This document shows, one piece after another, positions 1-5,305 of a DNA stretch of 5,305 nucleotides. Position 1 is the stretch's first letter, and each line of letters opens with the position of its first letter. The position numbers and the translations under genes were made by a program. The DNA is from Anaerobacillus sp. (lineage in GTDB: Bacteria > Bacillota > Bacilli > Bacillales_H > Anaerobacillaceae), in assembly GCA_007120055.1 (NCBI GenBank), contig SKOL01000048.1, forward strand, positions 1 through 5,305, written 5' to 3'. The notes below the pieces were generated by a model that ran no database searches, had not been told where the DNA came from, and saw only the letters and a list, made by a program, of their open reading frames with translations.

Positions 1-1
1 T

Positions 2-127
2 TCATTAAACCAAGTACGAGGAAAAGAAGCATTCTTAAACTATCCACATTCTCCAGTAAAAGTAATAATCATTCCAACGAATGAAGAAGTTATGATTGCT
101 AGAGATACGGTAAGATTAACAAATTAA
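2..127 (+). CDS. ackA: Acetate kinase, C-terminal fragment (5' end outside the window)
   Basis: The frame starting at base 2 is open from the window edge and gives 41 residues before a TAA stop. It reads [11 protein letters not shown], then [17 protein letters not shown], then [12 protein letters not shown]. This matches the C-terminus of Bacillus acetate kinase as I remember it ([21 protein letters not shown][DN]EEVMIARD near the end). Acetate kinase is a cytoplasmic enzyme that interconverts acetyl phosphate plus ADP and acetate plus ATP, the overflow step after phosphotransacetylase. None of the catalytic residues lie in this fragment, so the call rests on similarity of the tail alone. The neighbourhood supports it: ackA lies just upstream of argGH in B. 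subtilis. A strong terminator begins six bases after the stop, so this gene is transcribed separately from what follows. Confidence 0.9.
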   Translation, partial: SLNQVRGKEAFLNYPHSPVKVIIIPTNEEVMIARDTVRLTN

Positions 128-132
128 TTAAC

Positions 133-167
133 AAAGCACCTACTCCCCACCTAGTAGGTGCTTTTTT
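133..167 (+). terminator. Rho-independent terminator of ackA
   Basis: A perfect 12-bp inverted repeat, AAAGCACCTACT (133-144) and AGTAGGTGCTTT (153-164), encloses an 8-base loop. The right arm runs into six T residues (162-167). It lies immediately after the ackA stop codon and ends that transcript. Confidence 0.93.
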
Positions 168-229
168 ATTTGAAAAAAGCTAATATCCACATTCTTTAAA
201 AAAGAACCTTATAAAATAATAGCAGGAAA

Positions 230-255
230 TTATGTATATCATGATGAATACATAA
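230..255. repeat. Dyad symmetry upstream of the EcsC-family gene (possible operator)
   Basis: The arms TTATGTAT (230-237) and ATACATAA (248-255) are perfectly complementary. The 10-base spacer itself starts with the palindrome ATCATGAT (238-245). The dyad sits about 37 bp before the TTG start at 292, where a promoter or operator would be expected. No convincing -35/-10 pair is visible between 168 and 291; an AT-rich -10-like stretch at 210-220 lacks a recognisable -35. The dyad could be a regulator site, or chance in AT-rich DNA. Confidence 0.35.
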
Positions 256-291
256 CTTATTATATGCTTTTTTAGTGGGGAGTGACATAGA

Positions 292-1155
292 TTGGGATTA
301 ACAGGCAGAAAAAAGACTATATGGGAAGAAATTGAGAAGTGGGAGCAGTCATATTTTATCGATAGTGAAGCAAACCGATATTATTCATTAGAAGCTGATT
401 TTAATAAAAGCGTTGAAACTTGGCGACCTGACTTACAAATAAAATTATTACAAATCGTTGATAGTATTATTTTCCATACTCATACGATTGCTCAGAATAG
501 TACTTATGACAAACAGATGACTGACAAAGTTTTAAACCTTGGAAGAGTTTTCGAAGCCAATGTTGAAAATATCTCAGATATGAAACGATTAACGATCGAT
601 CAACTTCGCTATATAAGTCAACAAAATTTAGCAAAGCAACGCTTAATTTCACTGACCCAAGGTGGGGTCAGCGGTTTTGGGGGGATTTTCTTTGTAGCAC
701 TTGACTTACCATTAATGTTAACGATCAATATGCGCTCAATTCACTTAACGGCACTGACCTACGGTTATGATTTAAATAAACCGTATGAACTGATGTTAGC
801 GCTGAAGGTTTTTCATGTGGCAACATTACCAAAAACAATGCAAAAAGAAGGTTGGAAGCAGTTGTTACTAGAACTTGAAGCTTGTGAAGATGAATGGTTA
901 TTATTCGATGAAAATAATCTTGATAAATCGACAGCATGGCTTCAACAACCGATTAAACAGCTAGCTAAAGGAATGGCGCTACTTCTTTTAAAAAAGAAAT
1001 TAATCTACGGTTTGCCTATTTTCGGTATAACTGTCGGTGCGGCTTCGAATTACTTTTTAACGAAACAAGTGTCAGAAATAGCCCATCGCTTTTACGAAAA
1101 GCGACATTTATTAGAAGAGACAGGTAGCGATCCCTTCAATAAAGTAACAAGATGA
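292..1155 (+). CDS. EcsC family protein
   Basis: This 287-residue protein resembles the EcsC family, named after the third gene of the Bacillus ecsABC locus; the molecular function of the family is unsettled. The signature region is at about residues 122-160: TQGGVSGFGG, then a hydrophobic stretch with DLPLML, then N-MRSI and YGYDL. A second typical block is at about 239-272: a glycine-rich hydrophobic segment (YGLPIFGITVGAASNYF), then a basic helix with RFYEKRHLL. The two hydrophobic, glycine-rich stretches suggest membrane association, but they are short and there is no signal peptide. The N-terminal 120 residues are charged and probably helical. The start is TTG at 292: an in-frame TGA lies at 283-285, GGAG at 279-282 is nine bases upstream, and no in-frame ATG occurs for about 75 codons. 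It follows the ackA terminator, so it needs its own promoter. The small gene at 1190 begins 34 bases after its stop, suggesting co-transcription. Confidence 0.85.
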   Translation: MGLTGRKKTIWEEIEKWEQSYFIDSEANRYYSLEADFNKSVETWRPDLQIKLLQIVDSIIFHTHTIAQNSTYDKQMTDKVLNLGRVFEANVENISDMKRLTIDQLRYISQQNLAKQRLISLTQGGVSGFGGIFFVALDLPLMLTINMRSIHLTALTYGYDLNKPYELMLALKVFHVATLPKTMQKEGWKQLLLELEACEDEWLLFDENNLDKSTAWLQQPIKQLAKGMALLLLKKKLIYGLPIFGITVGAASNYFLTKQVSEIAHRFYEKRHLLEETGSDPFNKVTR

Positions 1156-1176
1156 TGTAAACTATACTTACGTATT

Positions 1177-1183
1177 GGGGGTG
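1177..1183 (+). promoter_or_regulatory. Ribosome binding site that decides the start of the small gene
   Basis: GGGGGTG at 1177-1183 resembles the GGAGGTG anti-SD complement and lies six bases before TTG at 1190. The longest frame starts at TTG 1175, but this motif would then be inside the coding region and nothing like a Shine-Dalgarno sequence precedes 1175. The start at 1190 is therefore preferred. Confidence 0.6.
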
Positions 1184-1189
1184 CTTAAG

Positions 1190-1501
1190 TTGTATTCATT
1201 CGAATTTGATGGGCGATTAGGAATAGAAATACCAGAGTTACAAAAAGATTGGGGAAAGTACGATAAAAAAACACAAGAAGAAATACTAACGAAGTGGGAA
1301 AATATTAGAGGCAATATCCCTGATCGGGTAAGAGAGTTAGAACAAGAAATTAATCGAAAGCAATCTTTATTAAATAATGAGAATGATTTTAAAAAATCAT
1401 GTGAATTAAATCGAGAAATAGCAGAACTAGCTTCAACGATTAATGATCTTTGGTTATGGTTCCGCTCTCATAGTGAAGTTAGTGCTAAAATCCACCTTTA
1501 A
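1190..1501 (+). CDS. Small hypothetical protein, charged and helical, function unknown
   Basis: From TTG at 1190 this encodes 103 residues; starting at TTG 1175 would give 108. I do not recognise a named family. The N-terminus (YSFEFDGRLGIEIPEL) looks like a short beta-rich start. Residues about 26-88 are strongly charged (E, K, R, D) with hydrophobics at helical spacing, including IPDRVRELEQEINRKQSLL at 43-61 and LNREIAELASTINDLWLWF at 73-91. This suggests a helical hairpin or short coiled coil. A WLWF aromatic patch is at 88-91 and one cysteine at about 71. There is no signal peptide or transmembrane segment, so it is probably cytoplasmic. It lies 34 bases after the EcsC-family stop and 72 bases before the hydrolase start, in the same direction. 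Its good RBS and normal-looking protein composition suggest a real gene. A scaffold or regulatory partner role is possible but unsupported. Confidence 0.72.
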   Translation: MYSFEFDGRLGIEIPELQKDWGKYDKKTQEEILTKWENIRGNIPDRVRELEQEINRKQSLLNNENDFKKSCELNREIAELASTINDLWLWFRSHSEVSAKIHL

Positions 1502-1573
1502 TTTACAATTAACACATGAACGGCCCTTTAATTGCTTATTCTATTAAGGTAGAAAGCGATGAGGGGTTTTTTT

Positions 1574-2425
1574 ATGGAAAAAAATTATATGCATATAGAT
1601 GGTTCTGAAATTTATTATGAGGATAGTGGTGGTAATCAAGAGGTACTAGTTTGTATTCACGGATTTATAAGCTCTTCATGGAGTTGGCACCCGTTAATAA
1701 ACCAGTTAAAAAAACATTTTCGAGTGATTGCCTTTGATCTTCCTGGATTTGGTAAAACAAAAGCAGCTCTTCACTATAAGTATACGTTAAGTCATTATGG
1801 AGAAACGACAATTGCGTTGATCGAAAAGCTAAATTTAAAAAACGTTCATTTAGTAGGTCATTCGTTAGGTGGACAAATCGCTTTGCAAGCAGTGAAGTTA
1901 AATCCCAACTTATTTGACAAGCTCTTTTTGATTGCAGCATCTGCTAAGCGAAGCAGACCCTTTTGGTTAGCGAGAATGTTATGTTATATCCCATATATGG
2001 ATGAGGCTGCGTACCAATTTTATTTTCAAGACGAAATTGTCAATGTTGCAGTTGCAAAAGTTTTGTCAGGGGGGATGGGGTTAGAGGATGAGGTTTTAAA
2101 ACCGTATATCGATATGTGTAAAAAAAGAGAAGTTATTAAGGCTGTATTAAAGCTAGGAAAAGACCGTGAAGATGATATGAAGGAAGAAGAACTAAAAAAA
2201 ATTACTCATGAAACATATTTACTTTGGGGAAGAGAGGATCAAGTTGTCACATTAGAAGAAGGAATATTTCTAAAAGAAACTTTAAAAAATTCTACACTAG
2301 CAATTATTGAACATTGCGGACATTTACCGATGGAGGAGCATACGATATCAGTGTTACATCATCTTTATTCATTTTTTTGCCCGAACTTCTTGAATACTGG
2401 AGGAGATGAATTAATAAATATTTAG
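1574..2425 (+). CDS. Alpha/beta hydrolase fold protein
   Basis: This encodes 283 residues from ATG 1574. An in-frame ATG at 1559 would add five residues, but GAGGGG (1561-1566) seven bases before 1574 is a better RBS than the AAGG before 1559, and MEKNYMHIDGSEIYYEDSG is a typical family beginning. Family landmarks, in 283-residue numbering: the oxyanion-hole HGF at 29-31, DLPGFGKT at about 55-62, the nucleophile elbow GHSLGG with Ser97, the acid Asp222 in GREDQVV, and His250 in CGHLP. The triad is therefore complete and the enzyme should be active. About residues 125-205 form the variable cap that sets substrate choice. The closest general type is the small serine hydrolases and esterases often called carboxylesterase or BioH/MhpC-like; the substrate cannot be read from the sequence. 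There is no signal peptide, so it is cytoplasmic. The C-terminal tail after about residue 268 is cysteine- and glycine-containing and probably unstructured. No terminator lies directly after the stop; the hairpin at 2502 may serve. Confidence 0.9.
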   Translation: MEKNYMHIDGSEIYYEDSGGNQEVLVCIHGFISSSWSWHPLINQLKKHFRVIAFDLPGFGKTKAALHYKYTLSHYGETTIALIEKLNLKNVHLVGHSLGGQIALQAVKLNPNLFDKLFLIAASAKRSRPFWLARMLCYIPYMDEAAYQFYFQDEIVNVAVAKVLSGGMGLEDEVLKPYIDMCKKREVIKAVLKLGKDREDDMKEEELKKITHETYLLWGREDQVVTLEEGIFLKETLKNSTLAIIEHCGHLPMEEHTISVLHHLYSFFCPNFLNTGGDELINI

Positions 2426-2432
2426 ATTTTTT

Positions 2433-2450
2433 CATGAATATGTATTGCAA
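2433..2450. promoter_or_regulatory. ARG-box-like site 1 (ArgR/AhrC operator candidate)
   Basis: CATGAATATGTATTGCAA has a perfect left half (CATGAAT) of the Bacillus ARG box, with consensus about CATGAATAAAAATKCAAK, and a degenerate right half. It overlaps the -35 element (2445-2450) of the upstream argG promoter candidate. Its centre is 41 bp from that of site 2, close to a whole number of helical turns, as expected for cooperative ArgR/AhrC hexamer binding. Confidence 0.45.
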
Positions 2451-2473
2451 AAAGATTGGATTGTTGTTAAAGT
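2445..2473 (+). promoter_or_regulatory. Candidate sigma-A promoter P1 upstream of argG
   Basis: TTGCAA (2445-2450, 4/6 match to TTGACA) and TAAAGT (2468-2473, 4/6 match to TATAAT) are 17 bp apart. A TG one base before the -10 (2465-2466) makes it an extended -10 element. The predicted transcription start is near 2480, inside ARG-box site 2, which is a repressible arrangement. It is by eye only; the region is AT-rich. Confidence 0.5.
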
Positions 2474-2491
2474 AGTGAATATAAATTAAGT
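2474..2491. promoter_or_regulatory. ARG-box site 2 (best ArgR/AhrC operator candidate)
   Basis: The core TGAATATAAATTAA (2476-2489) matches the consensus TGAAT-WWWW-ATTCA at 13 of 14 positions. It abuts the P1 -10 element and covers its predicted start site, so bound arginine repressor would block initiation. ArgR/AhrC control of the arg biosynthetic genes is well established in Bacillus; its application here is inferred from the motif and the genes downstream. Confidence 0.65.
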
Positions 2492-2501
2492 GACACTATA
2501 T

Positions 2502-2534
2502 GAGAGTGCTTATAGCAAGCCTCTTTTATTTTTA
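2502..2534 (+). terminator. Intrinsic terminator hairpin before argG (hydrolase terminator or leader attenuator)
   Basis: GAGAG (2502-2506) pairs with CTCTT (2521-2525, one G-U pair), and GCTT (2508-2511) pairs with AAGC (2517-2520). T2507 is a single bulge and the loop has 5 bases (2512-2516). TTTTATTTTTA follows. It could end the upstream hydrolase transcript, with argG read from a promoter downstream at about 2551. If P1 is the real argG promoter, it would lie within the argG leader. Confidence 0.65.
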
Positions 2535-2538
2535 AAAA

Positions 2539-2552
2539 CGAATGTATATTTA
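2539..2552. promoter_or_regulatory. ARG-box-like site 3
   Basis: CGAATGTATATTTA matches TGAAT-WWWW-ATTCA at 11 of 14 positions. It overlaps the first bases of the TATAAT hexamer at 2551. Its confidence is limited because AT-rich DNA yields such matches by chance. Confidence 0.35.
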
Positions 2553-2556
2553 TAAT
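2551..2556 (+). promoter_or_regulatory. Candidate promoter P2 -10 element close to argG
   Basis: A perfect TATAAT hexamer lies 39 bp before the argG ATG. The -35 is poor (TTTTTA at 2529-2534, 16-bp spacing, 3/6). The predicted start near 2563 would coincide with ARG-box-like site 4. Starting here would bypass the hairpin at 2502-2534 and give a short leader of about 33 bases. Confidence 0.4.
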
Positions 2557-2562
2557 AAAACA

Positions 2563-2576
2563 AGTATCAATATTCA
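2563..2576. promoter_or_regulatory. ARG-box-like site 4
   Basis: AGTATCAATATTCA matches the ARG-box core at 11 of 14 positions, with a perfect right half (ATTCA). Its centre is 24 bp from that of site 3, and it lies just upstream of the argG RBS at the predicted P2 start. Confidence 0.38.
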
Positions 2577-2582
2577 TAAAAT

Positions 2583-2587
2583 GGAGG
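2583..2587 (+). promoter_or_regulatory. argG ribosome binding site
   Basis: GGAGG lies eight bases before ATG 2596, a near-ideal Shine-Dalgarno arrangement. An earlier ATG at 2589 is out of frame and stops after four codons, so 2596 is the argG start. Confidence 0.9.
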
Positions 2588-2595
2588 AATGAGTA

Positions 2596-3804
2596 ATGAG
2601 TAAAAAGAAAATTGTATTAGCATATTCAGGAGGATTAGATACTTCCGTTGCAATAAAGTGGTTGAGTGATCATGGTTATGACGTTATTGCAGTATGTTTA
2701 GATGTTGGTGAAGGTAAGGATTTACAATTCATTAAGGAAAAAGCATTGAAAGTTGGGGCAATCCAATCTTACACAGTTGATGCGAAAAAGGAATATGCAG
2801 AACAATTCGTTCTACCTGCTTTACAAAGTCATGCAATGTACGAAGGAAAGTATCCGCTTGTTTCTGCGCTATCTCGTCCGTTAATTTCGAAAAAATTAGT
2901 GGAAATAGCCAATCAAGTTGGTGCAGATGCAATTGCTCATGGCTGTACAGGGAAAGGGAATGATCAAGTTCGTTTTGAAGTGTCGATTCAATCATTAAAC
3001 CCTGATCTTGATGTTTTAGCACCAGTTCGTGAATGGGCGTGGAGTCGTGATGAGGAAATTGAATATGCAAAAAAACACAATATTCCAATTCCTGTTAACT
3101 TAGATAATCCATATTCTGTCGACCAAAATCTTTGGGGCAGAAGTAATGAATGTGGTATTTTAGAAGATCCTTGGGCAACACCACCTGAAGGAGCGTATGA
3201 ATTAACAGCTCCTATAGAACAAACACCAGACGAAGCGGAATTTTTAGAAATTGGCTTTGAACAAGGCGTACCGAAAACGATTAACGGGAAAGCATATGAG
3301 CTTGATCAATTAATACTAGAACTTAACTTTATCGCTGGAAAACATGGTGTCGGGCGAATTGACCACGTAGAAAATCGTTTAGTGGGAATTAAGTCTCGTG
3401 AAGTTTATGAGTGCCCTGGCGCAGTTACACTACTTAAAGCACATAAAGAACTAGAAGATTTAACATTAACGAAAGAAGTCGCTCATTTTAAGCCTGTGGT
3501 AGGAAAGAAGATTACGGAAATGATTTACGAAGGTCTTTGGTTCTCTCCACTAATGCCAGCGCTTCAAGCATTTTTACAAGAAACACAAAAAACGGTCACT
3601 GGAACTGTACGTGTGAAACTATTTAAAGGTCATGCAATAGTAGAAGGACGTAAATCAGAATTTTCATTATATGATGAAAAACTTGCAACGTATACGAATG
3701 AAGATGAATTCGACCATAGTGCCGCTGTTGGATTTATTAAGCTTTGGGGCTTACCGACAAAAGTTCATAGCATGGTAACGAAGAAGGGAGTTAATCAACA
3801 GTGA
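2596..3804 (+). CDS. argG: Argininosuccinate synthase
   Basis: This 402-residue protein has the usual length of bacterial argininosuccinate synthase. The enzyme condenses citrulline and aspartate, using ATP (to AMP and PPi), to give argininosuccinate, the penultimate step of arginine synthesis in the cytoplasm. The N-terminal nucleotide-binding domain carries the PP-loop AYSGGLDTS at 9-17, the family hallmark that binds ATP. Further conserved blocks are [12 protein letters not shown] at 86-97, [14 protein letters not shown] at 115-128 (substrate and nucleotide contacts), and [16 protein letters not shown] at 178-193. The C-terminal multimerisation and catalytic domain contains the block [26 protein letters not shown] at 251-276. 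I see no truncation or missing key motif. The last codon and stop overlap the argH GTG start by 4 bp, so the pair is co-transcribed and probably translationally coupled. The upstream ARG-box-like sites suggest arginine repression through ArgR/AhrC. Confidence 0.98.
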   Translation: MSKKKIVLAYSGGLDTSVAIKWLSDHGYDVIAVCLDVGEGKDLQFIKEKALKVGAIQSYTVDAKKEYAEQFVLPALQSHAMYEGKYPLVSALSRPLISKKLVEIANQVGADAIAHGCTGKGNDQVRFEVSIQSLNPDLDVLAPVREWAWSRDEEIEYAKKHNIPIPVNLDNPYSVDQNLWGRSNECGILEDPWATPPEGAYELTAPIEQTPDEAEFLEIGFEQGVPKTINGKAYELDQLILELNFIAGKHGVGRIDHVENRLVGIKSREVYECPGAVTLLKAHKELEDLTLTKEVAHFKPVVGKKITEMIYEGLWFSPLMPALQAFLQETQKTVTGTVRVKLFKGHAIVEGRKSEFSLYDEKLATYTNEDEFDHSAAVGFIKLWGLPTKVHSMVTKKGVNQQ

Positions 3805-5186
3805 CTTCAAAGCTGTGGGGTGGACGTTTTACAAAAAAAGCAGAAAGTTGGGTCGATGCTTTTGGAGCATCGATCGACTTTGATAAACAATTAGTAAGTG
3901 AGGATATTGAAGGTAGTATCGCTCATGTTAAAATGCTAGGGAAATGTGGCATTGTATCAAATGAAGAGGTAGAGAAAATTATCTCTGGGCTAAAAGTAAT
4001 TAAAGAAAAGGCTGCTGAAGGTAAGTTGCAATACAATGTCGAAAATGAAGATATTCATTTAAACATTGAAAAGTTTCTCATTGATGAGATTGGTGAAGTA
4101 GGTGGAAAACTCCACACAGGTAGGAGCAGGAATGATCAAGTCGCAACCGATATGCATTTATATTTACGAAATGAAGTAAAGGAAATTCTCGTTTCGATTA
4201 AAAATCTTCAAGAAGCGATATTTGAACAAAGTAAACAGCATGTTGAAACACTCATTCCAGGCTATACTCACTTGCAACGTGCGCAACCAGTTTCTTTTGC
4301 CCATCATTTAATGACGTATTTTTGGATGTTAGAGCGTGATTACGGTCGCTACGAAGATAGCGTAAAACGTATCAACATATCACCTCTAGGCGCAGGTGCT
4401 TTGGCAGGAACAACCTTCCCCATTGACCGTGAATATACGGCAGAATTATTAGGATTCGATGGGATTTATGAAAATAGTATGGACGCAGTAAGTGATCGTG
4501 ATTTTATCGTTGAATTTTTAAGCAATTCTTCAGTGTTAATGATGCACTTATCAAGGCTTTGTGAAGAACTTATTCTTTGGTCGAGTCAAGAGTTTCAATT
4601 TGTAGAAATCGATGATGCTTTTGCAACAGGTAGTAGTATAATGCCGCAAAAGAAAAATCCAGATATGGCTGAATTGATCCGTGGAAAAACAGGTCGAGTT
4701 TATGGCAACCTCTTCAGCTTACTAACTGTTTTAAAAGGGCTTCCGTTAGCGTATAACAAAGATATGCAAGAAGATAAGGAAGGTATGTTTGATACGGTTC
4801 GTACTGTAAAAGGTAGCTTGCAAATTTTTGCAGGAATGATTGAAACTTTAAAAGTCCTTGGTGGAAATATGGAGAAAGCGACAAATGAAGATTTTTCAAA
4901 TGCCACGGAATTAGCAGATTATCTTGCTTCTAAAGGGATGCCGTTCCGTGCTGCACATGAAGTTGTTGGAAAACTAGTGCTTTATTCAATTCAAAACGGA
5001 AAGTTTCTATTAGACTTATCGATGGAGGAGTTTAAAGAAGCGAGTGATTTATTTGAAGAAGATATTTACCAAGTGCTTGAACCTAAAACTGTCGTTGCAA
5101 GAAGAAACAGTGCTGGTGGAACAGGGTTTGAGCAAGTAAAAGAAGCGTTAACTAAAGCTGGAGATGCTTTGAATAAAAAAGATTAA
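3801..5186 (+). CDS. argH: Argininosuccinate lyase
   Basis: This 461-residue protein is of normal length for argininosuccinate lyase. It cleaves argininosuccinate to arginine and fumarate, the last step of arginine synthesis, and works as a cytoplasmic homotetramer of the fumarase/aspartase superfamily. Visible family blocks are the N-terminal KLWGGRF at 4-10, the substrate-binding [10 protein letters not shown] at 105-114, [16 protein letters not shown] at 154-169 with the catalytic-region His157, [17 protein letters not shown] at 194-210, and the superfamily signature [12 protein letters not shown] at 277-288, whose serine loop includes the catalytic acid/base Ser279. The catalytic motifs are intact. 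The start is GTG at 3801 inside GTGA, overlapping the argG stop by 4 bp. GGGAG at 3786-3790 lies 10 bases upstream, a slightly long spacing that fits reinitiation by ribosomes ending argG. The strong terminator at 5204 closes the operon. Confidence 0.98.
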   Translation: MTSKLWGGRFTKKAESWVDAFGASIDFDKQLVSEDIEGSIAHVKMLGKCGIVSNEEVEKIISGLKVIKEKAAEGKLQYNVENEDIHLNIEKFLIDEIGEVGGKLHTGRSRNDQVATDMHLYLRNEVKEILVSIKNLQEAIFEQSKQHVETLIPGYTHLQRAQPVSFAHHLMTYFWMLERDYGRYEDSVKRINISPLGAGALAGTTFPIDREYTAELLGFDGIYENSMDAVSDRDFIVEFLSNSSVLMMHLSRLCEELILWSSQEFQFVEIDDAFATGSSIMPQKKNPDMAELIRGKTGRVYGNLFSLLTVLKGLPLAYNKDMQEDKEGMFDTVRTVKGSLQIFAGMIETLKVLGGNMEKATNEDFSNATELADYLASKGMPFRAAHEVVGKLVLYSIQNGKFLLDLSMEEFKEASDLFEEDIYQVLEPKTVVARRNSAGGTGFEQVKEALTKAGDALNKKD

Positions 5187-5203
5187 TAAAAACATACTAA
5201 CAT

Positions 5204-5246
5204 TAGTAGTACAGACCCCGGCCAGGGTTTGTGCTACTATTTTTTT
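5204..5246 (+). terminator. Rho-independent terminator of argGH
   Basis: A 15-bp stem (5204-5218 with 5225-5239), with two G-U pairs and no mismatch, has a 6-base loop CGGCCA. Seven T residues follow (5240-5246). It starts 17 bases after the argH stop. On the opposite strand the hairpin is not directly followed by a T run, so it works mainly for argGH. Confidence 0.95.
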
Positions 5247-5305
5247 ATAGTAGAAGTGAAGTCAGGCCGACCAGCCTCTGGGACCATTAAAGAGTCCGTA
5301 CTAAA
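5247..5305. other. GC-rich tail of unknown content (runs off the window)
   Basis: Bases 5261-5300 are about 58% G+C by hand count (23 of 40), far above the neighbouring DNA. Two small dyads occur: AGGC/GCCT (5264-5267 with 5274-5277) and GGAC/GTCC (5281-5284 with 5294-5297). On the minus strand a frame is open from the window edge to a TAG at 5239-5237, which could be the last 22 codons of a convergent gene (reads VPEAGRPDFTST near its end). I do not recognise it as a gene or RNA, and 59 bases are too few to decide. Confidence 0.25.

Noticed and set aside
192..206. TTCTTT-AAA-AAAGAA inverted repeat in the ackA-ecsC gap.
   Set aside because: It is short, AT-only and not followed by a T run; expected by chance in this composition.
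1502..1532. Possible promoter for the hydrolase: TTTACA (1502-1507) and TTTAAT (1527-1532).
   Set aside because: Both hexamers match 5/6, but the 19-bp spacing is too long for sigma-A and there is no extended -10. An overlapping CAATTAA/TTAATTG dyad (1506-1512, 1528-1534) is AT-only with a 15-base loop, so it is not a terminator.
1665..1940. Minus-strand open frame inside the hydrolase gene (91 codons).
   Set aside because: It is the shadow of a gene with an intact catalytic triad on the + strand; its product shows no recognisable domain.
2426..2595. T-box riboswitch or other long leader riboswitch before argG.
   Set aside because: The leader is far too short, and there is no T-box sequence (AGGGTGG-type) or multi-stem architecture.
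2732..3088. Minus-strand open frame inside argG (118 codons).
   Set aside because: It lies wholly within the clearly coding argG, has no RBS, and its His/Leu-rich translation is typical of antisense shadow frames.
5261..5297. tRNA-like 3' end (CTCTGGGACCA looks like an acceptor end, and the minus-strand frame reads VPEAG as in mistranslated tRNA regions).
   Set aside because: There is no T-loop GTTCGA, and the space upstream is taken by the argGH terminator, so no D or anticodon arm is possible.

Overview
The window is AT-rich, with Shine-Dalgarno sequences, TTG and GTG starts and U-tract intrinsic terminators. It looks like a chromosomal segment of a low-GC Gram-positive bacterium of the Bacillus type (Bacillaceae). 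The closest family resemblances I recognise, in the acetate kinase tail and the arginine biosynthesis enzymes, point the same way. I cannot name the species from the sequence alone.

Layout, left to right, all genes on the + strand: (1) the last 41 codons of acetate kinase (ackA), closed by a strong terminator; (2) an EcsC-family protein with a TTG start; (3) a small conserved-looking hypothetical protein that is charged and helical; (4) an alpha/beta hydrolase with an intact Ser-Asp-His triad; (5) an intergenic control region of about 170 bp with several ArgR/AhrC-type ARG-box-like palindromes, two candidate promoters and an intrinsic-terminator hairpin; (6) argG and argH, overlapping by 4 bp as a translationally coupled pair; (7) a 15-bp-stem terminator; and (8) a short, unusually GC-rich tail running off the window end.

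argG and argH encode the last two enzymes of arginine biosynthesis: citrulline plus aspartate gives argininosuccinate, which gives arginine plus fumarate. They are clearly one operon, probably repressed by arginine through an ArgR/AhrC protein. The three genes between ackA and argG form a loose co-directional group of unknown joint purpose, and nothing in the sequence ties them to arginine metabolism. As I recall, B. subtilis has ackA-moaB-argG-argH, so this window would keep the ackA...argGH neighbourhood but carry different genes in between.

This is mostly an ordinary housekeeping region. I see no mobile element, CRISPR array, RNA gene or defence system. The part most worth a second look is the argG leader, where a terminator hairpin and a mutually exclusive alternative hairpin lie between two ARG-box-decorated promoter candidates.
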